Of a DNA stretch of 64,000 nt, positions 58,025 through 64,000 are shown in pieces. The notes beneath the pieces are model-generated. The model was not told where the DNA came from and did no database searches. It saw nothing but the letters and a program-made list of their open reading frames with translations. The stretch's first letter is position 1, and every line of letters starts with the position of its first letter. The translations under genes were made by a program, and so were the position numbers. The stretch comes from Caproiciproducens galactitolivorans (GTDB taxonomy: Bacteria > Bacillota > Clostridia > Oscillospirales > Acutalibacteraceae), in assembly GCF_026672255.1 (NCBI RefSeq), contig NZ_JAPOHA010000007.1:65291-129290 (forward strand), written 5' to 3'.

Positions 58025-59455
58025 TTGAAAAATAGCTACGAATCGCCGTTATCGTCCCGCTACGCGGACGCGGAAATGAAATATCTGTTTTCACCCGATA
58101 AGAAATTCAGAACGTGGCGCAGGCTGTGGATTGCTTTGGCACAGGCTGAAAAAGAGCTTGGGCTGAACATTACCCAGGAACAGATTGACGAAATGCTCCA
58201 ATATGCCGACGATATCAATTACGACGTTGCCGAAGCCCGCGAAAAGGTTGTACGCCACGACGTAATGTCTCATGTCTACGCGTTTGGCCAGCAATGCCCG
58301 AAAGCGGAGCCGATTATCCACCTGGGTGCGACCTCCTGCTATGTGGGCGACAACACGGACATTATTGTTATGACGGACGCGCTGAAGCTTGTCCGGAATA
58401 AACTGGTCGGTGTGATTCGCGTATTATCCAAATTTGCTTTACAATATAAAGATTTGCCGACGCTGGCGTTTACGCATTTCCAGCCGGCCCAGCCGACCAC
58501 GGTGGGGAAACGCGCAACCCTTTGGATTCAGGATTTAATGATGGATTTGGAGGATGTCGGATACCAGCTTTCCAAGGCAAAGCTTTTGGGTTCGAAAGGG
58601 ACAACCGGTACGCAGGCAAGCTTTTTGGAATTATTCGACGGTGACCATAGTAAAGTAAAAAAGCTTGACAAGATGATTGCGGAGAAGATGGGGTACTCTT
58701 CCTGTTTTGCGGTTTCCGGCCAGACCTATTCCCGGAAACTCGACAGCCAGATGCTTGCCGTTTTAAGCGGTATTGCGCAGAGCGCCGCCAAATTCTCAAA
58801 TGATATCCGCCTGCTTCAGCATTTGAAGGAAGTGGAAGAACCGTTCGAAAAGAATCAGATCGGTTCCTCGGCCATGGCCTATAAACGCAACCCGATGCGC
58901 AGCGAACGGATCGCGTCGCTTTCCCGCTATGTTATTATCGACAGCCTGAATCCCTGCATTACCGAAGCGACCCAGTGGTTTGAACGCACCCTGGATGATT
59001 CCGCCAATAAGCGCATCAGTGTGCCGGAGGCCTTCCTGGCCGTCGACGGAATCTTAAACCTGTATGCCAATGTGGCGGACGGTCTGGTGGTCTATCCGAA
59101 GGTAATCAACCAGCATCTTCTCCGTGAACTGCCGTTTATGGCAACGGAAAACATTATGATGGATGCCGTAAAGCGCGGTGCCGACCGCCAGCAGCTTCAC
59201 GAACGGATTCGTGTTCACTCCATGGCGGCTTCCCGTGTGATAAAGGAAGAGGGCGGGGAAAACGACCTGCTAAGCCGCATTGCCGCCGACCCGGCTTTTG
59301 GCGTGACTTTCGAGGAACTGCAAAAAATCGTAAGCCCGGAGAAGTATGTCGGCAGGGCTCCGCAGCAAACGGAAGAGTTTATTGCCGAAGTTGTCAATCC
59401 GTTTATTCAAAAATACAGCTTTATACCGGAGGATAAGCCGGAAATAAATTTATAA
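58025..59455 (+). CDS. purB: Adenylosuccinate lyase
   Basis: A 476-residue fumarase/aspartase-superfamily lyase that releases fumarate from SAICAR and adenylosuccinate. It has HLGATSCYVGDNTD near residues 96-109, the superfamily signature GSSAMAYKRNPMRSE near 280-294, and the catalytic histidine region AFTHFQPAQPTTVGKR near 155. TTG at 58025 follows TGGAGGAATAAGAA. Its length is like the longer eukaryote/Clostridia type. It is last in the carAB-purCFB run; purA has its own promoter. Confidence 0.97.
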   Translation: MKNSYESPLSSRYADAEMKYLFSPDKKFRTWRRLWIALAQAEKELGLNITQEQIDEMLQYADDINYDVAEAREKVVRHDVMSHVYAFGQQCPKAEPIIHLGATSCYVGDNTDIIVMTDALKLVRNKLVGVIRVLSKFALQYKDLPTLAFTHFQPAQPTTVGKRATLWIQDLMMDLEDVGYQLSKAKLLGSKGTTGTQASFLELFDGDHSKVKKLDKMIAEKMGYSSCFAVSGQTYSRKLDSQMLAVLSGIAQSAAKFSNDIRLLQHLKEVEEPFEKNQIGSSAMAYKRNPMRSERIASLSRYVIIDSLNPCITEATQWFERTLDDSANKRISVPEAFLAVDGILNLYANVADGLVVYPKVINQHLLRELPFMATENIMMDAVKRGADRQQLHERIRVHSMAASRVIKEEGGENDLLSRIAADPAFGVTFEELQKIVSPEKYVGRAPQQTEEFIAEVVNPFIQKYSFIPEDKPEINL

Positions 59456-59497
59456 AATGCAAAGAAATTCGGAAGGAATTTTTATTTTGATTCCGCT

Positions 59498-59525
59498 TTG
59501 ATTTTTCTTGCAATTGTGATATGAT
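59498..59525 (+). promoter_or_regulatory. purA promoter
   Basis: TTGATT (59498-59503), 16 bases, TATGAT (59520-59525). The leader is about 85 bases and includes an ACTGCC/GGCAGT hairpin (59548-59575) without a T run. Confidence 0.6.
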
Positions 59526-59617
59526 TATAAAGTTGTTGTTAACAATTACTGCCTAAATATGGCCGCAGGGGCAGTTAATTCGCAAAATCCGTTGCGGCAC
59601 GGCGGAGTGAAAGTTTT

Positions 59618-60895
59618 ATGATTAAAGCAATTGTTGGTGCGAACTGGGGAGACGAAGGAAAGGGTAAAATCACCGATGTGGAAGCCGCCCAATCCGATAT
59701 CGTCATCCGGTTTCAGGGAGGCAGCAATGCCGGTCACACCATTATCAACAATTATGGAAAATTTGCGCTGCATCAATTGCCGTCAGGCGTTTTTTACAGC
59801 CATATAACAAATATTATCGGCAACGGCGTGGCGCTGAGTGTAGAGAATTTTGTCAAAGAGATGAAATCTCTTGAGGAACGTGGGGTTCCGAAACCGAATA
59901 TCGTTATTTCGGACCGCACGCAGCTCGTTATGCCCTACCATATTCAGCTCGATACGTTTGAAGAAGCACGTCTTTCCGCGCATTCCTTCGGCTCTACAAA
60001 GTCCGGTATCGCTCCTTTTTATTCGGATAAGTTCGCTAAGATCGGTTTTCAGATCAGCGAATTGTACGATGACGAGGCAGCGCTAAAAGAGAAAATCGAT
60101 CATGTCATTACGTTAAAAAATGTTCTGTATGAAAATTTATACCATCAGCCGAAGCTTACGGTGGACGAAGTCTACAATAAGCTGATGGAATACAAAAAAC
60201 TGCTTGAGCCGTATGTAGCGAATACCTTTACGCTTCTTCATAATGCGGTTAAGGAAGGAAAGAACATCCTTCTGGAAGGCCAGTTGGGCGCGTTAAAGGA
60301 CCCTGATTTCGGGATTTATCCGATGGTAACCTCGTCTTCCACCTTGGCCGGTTACGGCGCGATCGGCGCAGGTCTTCCGCCCTATGAAATCAAAGAGATC
60401 ATAGCGGTTGTGAAAGCGTATTCCAGTGCGGTGGGCGCGGGTGAATTCGTCAGCGAAATCTTCGGCGACGAAGCAGACGAACTGCGCCGCAGAGGCGGAG
60501 ACGGCGGCGAATTCGGAGCCACGACCGGCCGTCCGCGCAGAATGGGATGGCTGGATTTAGTCGCTTCCCGTTATGGCTGCCAGGCGCAGGGTGCAACCAG
60601 CGTTGCCTTAACGGTGCTGGATGTGCTTGGATATCTGGATGAAATTCCGGTCTGCGTCGCTTATGAACTGAACGGAAAGAGGATTGATTCTTTCCCGTCG
60701 ACCGTTCAGTTAAAGCATTGCAAGCCGGTTATCGAAAAGCTGCCTGGCTGGAAATGCGATATCCGCGGAATCAAGAATTATGCGGATTTGCCGGAAAATA
60801 CACGCAGATACATTGAATTTGCGGAGAAAGCAATCGGCGTTCCGATCAGGATTGTTTCCAACGGTCCGTCACGCGAAGATATTATTTACAGATAA
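59618..60895 (+). CDS. purA: Adenylosuccinate synthetase
   Basis: A 425-residue GTP-dependent enzyme that joins IMP and aspartate. The GTP-binding start IKAIVGANWGDEGKGKITD is conserved, with FQGGSNAGHTI near residues 31-41 and the catalytic histidine there. EGQLGALKDPDFGIYPMVTSS near 221 is also typical, although the usual QG(T/A)xLD is changed to QLGALKD, a Clostridia-like variant. GGCGGAGTG precedes ATG. It is a single gene with its own promoter and terminator. Confidence 0.96.
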   Translation: MIKAIVGANWGDEGKGKITDVEAAQSDIVIRFQGGSNAGHTIINNYGKFALHQLPSGVFYSHITNIIGNGVALSVENFVKEMKSLEERGVPKPNIVISDRTQLVMPYHIQLDTFEEARLSAHSFGSTKSGIAPFYSDKFAKIGFQISELYDDEAALKEKIDHVITLKNVLYENLYHQPKLTVDEVYNKLMEYKKLLEPYVANTFTLLHNAVKEGKNILLEGQLGALKDPDFGIYPMVTSSSTLAGYGAIGAGLPPYEIKEIIAVVKAYSSAVGAGEFVSEIFGDEADELRRRGGDGGEFGATTGRPRRMGWLDLVASRYGCQAQGATSVALTVLDVLGYLDEIPVCVAYELNGKRIDSFPSTVQLKHCKPVIEKLPGWKCDIRGIKNYADLPENTRRYIEFAEKAIGVPIRIVSNGPSREDIIYR

Positions 60896-60911
60896 GCTTC
60901 ATATAATAGAG

Positions 60912-60940
60912 CGCCAGCATTCCCTTGCTGGCGTTTCCTT
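60912..60940 (+). terminator. Terminator after purA
   Basis: CGCCAGCA (60912-60919) pairs with TGCTGGCG (60926-60933), followed by TTTCCTT. The T run is imperfect. Confidence 0.75.
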
Positions 60941-60971
60941 GATTTTAAATTAACCGAAGAAGGTGTATAAT

Positions 60972-62798
60972 ATGTGTGGAATTGTTGGATACATCGGAGA
61001 CGATCAGGCGGCGCCTATTTTGCTGAAAGGCTTGGAAAAGCTGGAGTACCGCGGCTATGATTCGGCCGGAGTTGCTGTTTACGACGGGACCTCCCTGCAG
61101 GTTGTCAAAGCGAAGGGCAGACTTAAGGTTTTAAGTGACATGATCAACGGGGGGAAGGACGTTCCCGGCACAGTAGGGATCGGCCATACCAGATGGGCTA
61201 CACACGGGAAACCGTCGGACATCAATTCCCATCCTCAGGTAAGCGATTCCGGAAAGTTTGCCGTGGTTCATAACGGAATTATCGAAAATTATCTTGCTTT
61301 AAAGGATCTGCTGATGAAAAAAGGCAAGATGTTTGTTTCGGAAACCGATACGGAAGTAATCGCGCAGCTTTTGGAGTATTATTATAAAGGCGATATTCTC
61401 GAAGCGGTCATCAAAGTGATTAACAAGGTGGAGGGTTCCTATGCCCTCGGTATCATCTGCGCGGACGATCCAAGCCAGATTATTGCCGTGCGCAAAGACA
61501 GCCCGCTGATTGTTGGGCTAGGCAAGGGCGAAAACTTTATCGCTTCGGATATTACCGCCATCCTGAACAAAACCAGGGATATTTATCGTTTGAACGACAA
61601 TGAAATTGTGGTTCTGAAACGGGATTCCGTTACGGTTTACAACACGGACAGAGAAATTGTTGCAAAAGAGCCGAGCCATATCGACTGGGATGTTTCCGCT
61701 GCCGAAAAAGGCGGCTATCAGCATTTTATGGCCAAGGAAATTATGGAACAGCCGAAGGCCGTTCGGGACACGATTTCTCCCAGAATTCAAAACGGGAAAA
61801 TCGTATTGGACAATATTACTTTAACGGCAGAGCAGATTAAGAGCTTTTCAAAAATTTATATTGTTGCGTGCGGTTCCGCTTACCATGTAGGTGTAGTTGC
61901 CAAATATGTTTTGGAGAAGTTCACAAGAATTCCGGTAGAGGTGGACGTTGCCTCCGAGTTCCGGTACCGTCAGCCGATTTTGGATGATAAGGTTCTGGTG
62001 CTTGTCATCAGCCAGTCCGGCGAGACGGCCGATACGCTGGCGGCGCTTCGGGAAGCAAAGCATCTCGGCGCAAGGACGCTTTCCATCGTAAATGTTGTAG
62101 GAAGCTCGATTGCGAACGATTCCGACGATGTTATCTACACCTGGGCCGGCCCCGAAATTGCGGTTGCGACGACGAAAGCCTACAGTACACAGCTGGCGGT
62201 CGTCTATCTGCTTGCTATTTATTTTGCGGATAAGCTCGGAGTCTTATCGGCGGAGGAATATGCCGATTATGTTGCCAAACTGCAGGCCCTGCCGGATAAA
62301 ATCTCTGAGGCATTAGAGAATAAAGAACAGATTCAATATCTTGCATCCCAGTTTTTCAACGTGAAAGATGTATTTTTTATCGGAAGAAATCTGGATTATG
62401 CGATGTCTCTTGAAGGCTCCTTAAAACTGAAGGAAATCTCTTATATTCATTCCGACGCCTATGCGGCGGGAGAATTAAAACACGGTACAATATCGCTTGT
62501 TGAAGACGGAACGCTTGTGATCGCCTTGGCAACGCAGGATGCGCTTTTCGATAAGATGATCAGCAATGTGAAGGAAGTAAAGGCCCGCGGCGCTGTGGTG
62601 CTTGGCCTAACGACCGAACACAATAAAAAAATTGAGCAGGTAGCCGATTATGCGCTTTATGTTCCCGAATTTTGTGAAATGATGCAGCCTTCGCTGGCGG
62701 TCATTCCGTTACAACTTTTCGCCTATTATGTCGCGTCCATGAAGGGCTGCGATATCGACAAGCCGCGTAACCTCGCAAAATCGGTAACAGTGGAATAA
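60972..62798 (+). CDS. glmS: Glucosamine-6-phosphate synthase
   Basis: A 608-residue enzyme that makes glucosamine-6-phosphate from fructose-6-phosphate and glutamine, the entry to amino-sugar and wall synthesis. The N-terminal amidotransferase has the cysteine nucleophile at position 2 (MCGIVGYIG) and [11 protein letters not shown] near residues 75-85. The C-terminal half has two SIS domains ([17 protein letters not shown] near 346) and ends KSVTVE. ATG at 60972 is required to expose Cys2; AGAAGGTG precedes it. No glmS ribozyme was found upstream. Confidence 0.97.
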   Translation: MCGIVGYIGDDQAAPILLKGLEKLEYRGYDSAGVAVYDGTSLQVVKAKGRLKVLSDMINGGKDVPGTVGIGHTRWATHGKPSDINSHPQVSDSGKFAVVHNGIIENYLALKDLLMKKGKMFVSETDTEVIAQLLEYYYKGDILEAVIKVINKVEGSYALGIICADDPSQIIAVRKDSPLIVGLGKGENFIASDITAILNKTRDIYRLNDNEIVVLKRDSVTVYNTDREIVAKEPSHIDWDVSAAEKGGYQHFMAKEIMEQPKAVRDTISPRIQNGKIVLDNITLTAEQIKSFSKIYIVACGSAYHVGVVAKYVLEKFTRIPVEVDVASEFRYRQPILDDKVLVLVISQSGETADTLAALREAKHLGARTLSIVNVVGSSIANDSDDVIYTWAGPEIAVATTKAYSTQLAVVYLLAIYFADKLGVLSAEEYADYVAKLQALPDKISEALENKEQIQYLASQFFNVKDVFFIGRNLDYAMSLEGSLKLKEISYIHSDAYAAGELKHGTISLVEDGTLVIALATQDALFDKMISNVKEVKARGAVVLGLTTEHNKKIEQVADYALYVPEFCEMMQPSLAVIPLQLFAYYVASMKGCDIDKPRNLAKSVTVE

Positions 62799-62838
62799 GG
62801 AACCTGAAAACAGTTCAAAGAATGGAAGTGCGACGAAT

Positions 62839-64000
62839 ATGATGAAAAACGAAGCAATATTGATTCTCGATTTTGGAGGGCAATACAGTCAGCTGATTGC
62901 GCGCCGGGTTCGTGATTTAAATGTATATTGTGAAATAAAATCCTATAAAACGAATGCGGAGCAAATTCGTTCGGCCGGTTATAAGGGGATTATTTTTTCC
63001 GGCGGCCCGAACAGCGTTTATGCGGAAAATGCTCCTGTCTGTGACAAAAAGGTCTTTGAACTGGGTATCCCTGTTTTAGGTATCTGTTACGGCGCGCAGT
63101 TGATGTCCTATTTACTCGGCGGTAAGGTAAGCAGCAGCGAGGTTCGCGAATACGGAAAGACTCCGGTTGAATTTCAGGAGTCGGGCGCGCTGTTTCAGAA
63201 TATAGAGAAGAATTCAGTCTGCTGGATGAGCCACACGGATTATATTTCGGCAGTGCCGGAAGGATTCCGGATTTCTGCAGTAAGCGATGCATGTCCGGTC
63301 GCCGCAATGGAGAACGGCGCAAGGAAATTATATGCTTTACAGTTCCATCCGGAAGTGGAGCATACTGTCCACGGAAACGACATATTAAAGAACTTTTTAT
63401 ACAATATCTGCGGCTGCAGGGGCGACTGGCAAATGGCATCCTTTGCCGTGGAGACCATACAGCACATCAAAGACACCGTAGGCGACAAAAAAGTTATTTG
63501 CGCGCTTTCCGGCGGAGTGGATTCTTCGGTAGCGGCCCTTCTGGTTCATAAGGCCATAGGGAAAAACTTGACCTGTATTTTTGTGGACCACGGTATGCTC
63601 CGCAAAAACGAAGGCGACGATGTCGAAACCGTATTTCGCAAACAGTTTGACATGAATCTGATTCGGGTAAACGCGCAGGAACGTTTTTTATCCAAGCTGA
63701 AGGGCGTTACCGAACCGGAGAGAAAGCGCAAGATTATCGGTGAGGAATTCATCCGGGTGTTCGAAGAGGAGGCAAAGAAGATCGGCCATGTCGATTATCT
63801 TTGTCAGGGCACCATTTATCCGGATGTGGTTGAGAGCGGAACCGGTGACGCCGCGGTGATTAAAAGCCATCACAATGTCGGCGGACTGCCGGACGACGTC
63901 GGCTTTACCGGCCTTGTAGAGCCGCTGCGCAATTTATTTAAGGATGAAGTCCGCAGGGTCGGTTTGGAACTGGGTATCCCGGCGCCGCTTGTCTGGCGCC
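62839..64000 (+). CDS. guaA: GMP synthase (glutamine-hydrolysing), cut by window end
   Basis: The first 387 codons are present with no stop before base 64000; the full enzyme is about 510-520 residues. It converts XMP to GMP using glutamine. The amidotransferase part has [15 protein letters not shown] near residues 82-96 and FHPEVEHT near 171. The ATP-pyrophosphatase part has the P-loop [15 protein letters not shown] near 221 and [10 protein letters not shown] near 324. ATG at 62839 or 62842 is possible, and the ribosome site is weak. It follows glmS by 40 bases without a terminator. Confidence 0.96.
   Translation, partial: MMKNEAILILDFGGQYSQLIARRVRDLNVYCEIKSYKTNAEQIRSAGYKGIIFSGGPNSVYAENAPVCDKKVFELGIPVLGICYGAQLMSYLLGGKVSSSEVREYGKTPVEFQESGALFQNIEKNSVCWMSHTDYISAVPEGFRISAVSDACPVAAMENGARKLYALQFHPEVEHTVHGNDILKNFLYNICGCRGDWQMASFAVETIQHIKDTVGDKKVICALSGGVDSSVAALLVHKAIGKNLTCIFVDHGMLRKNEGDDVETVFRKQFDMNLIRVNAQERFLSKLKGVTEPERKRKIIGEEFIRVFEEEAKKIGHVDYLCQGTIYPDVVESGTGDAAVIKSHHNVGGLPDDVGFTGLVEPLRNLFKDEVRRVGLELGIPAPLVWR

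Noticed and set aside
60896-60971. Possible glmS ribozyme upstream of glmS, suggested by AGCGCCAG
   Set aside because: The bases form a simple CGCCAGCA/TGCTGGCG terminator, and the gap of about 75 bases is too short for the ribozyme core. None of the other conserved ribozyme segments is present.

Overview
The window reads as a chromosome segment of an endospore-forming Clostridia bacterium, most likely from the Oscillospiraceae/Clostridium leptum side of the Firmicutes. The evidence is a complete spoIIIA operon (spoIIIAA-AH) plus yunB, an L27 precursor with its Prp protease, an IspH-S1 fusion, a DUF5685/J-protein pair, LL-diaminopimelate aminotransferase, FMN and SAM-I riboswitches, and AGGAGG-type ribosome sites. 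At least eight genes appear to start with TTG. No phage, transposase, CRISPR array, rRNA or tRNA was recognised. The organism assignment is inference; the gene content is read directly.

Layout. 1-5.5 kb: FMN-riboswitch-controlled ribU, SAM-I-controlled metK, a small membrane-anchored protein, recD2 and comF. 5.5-9.2 kb: a lone mreB-type gene, a chemoreceptor, and a small reverse-strand gene. 9.5-11.6 kb: a poorly characterised trio of a DUF5685-like protein, a Cys-tailed J-domain protein and an integral membrane protein. 11.7-17.8 kb: RpiR regulator, BaiN-like flavoprotein, cmk, two plsC genes, ispH-S1. 17.9-25.6 kb: yunB, ligA and the spoIIIA operon. 25.6-29.4 kb: nusB, a TsaD-like paralogue, xseA, xseB and a prenyl synthase. 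29.4-33.2 kb: L21 leader, rplU, prp, rpmA, obgE, mrnC and a YitT protein. 33.3-36.9 kb: a tiny repeat protein with a forespore-type promoter, an RsmF-like methyltransferase, ilvE and an RluA-type pseudouridine synthase. 37-39.5 kb: an amino-acid ABC transporter. 39.5-45.7 kb: a zinc phospholipase C family protein, luxS, a LysM/G5/M23 cell-wall protein, murA, a WalJ-like hydrolase and rlmH. 45.8-51.4 kb: gdhA divergent from glnA-ANTAR regulator-dapF-dapL. 51.5-64 kb: carAB-purC-purF-purB, purA, glmS and guaA, the last cut by the window end.

How the genes fit together. The last 18 kb form a nitrogen-distribution district. GdhA and GlnA assimilate ammonia into glutamate and glutamine, and four glutamine amidotransferases (CarA, PurF, GlmS, GuaA) spend it on pyrimidine/arginine, purine, cell-wall and GMP synthesis. 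DapF and DapL feed peptidoglycan and lysine. The glnA leader carries a terminator-like hairpin, and the next gene encodes an ANTAR-type RNA-binding protein, which suggests control by antitermination. The middle of the window serves translation, cell envelope and sporulation.

The least explained items are the DUF5685/J-protein/membrane trio, the small NRTSSTD-repeat protein, the TTCAA/TTGAA-rich gdhA-glnA control region, and the internal ribosome site inside the ispH-S1 fusion. I did not find a wholly new defence or mobile system here.
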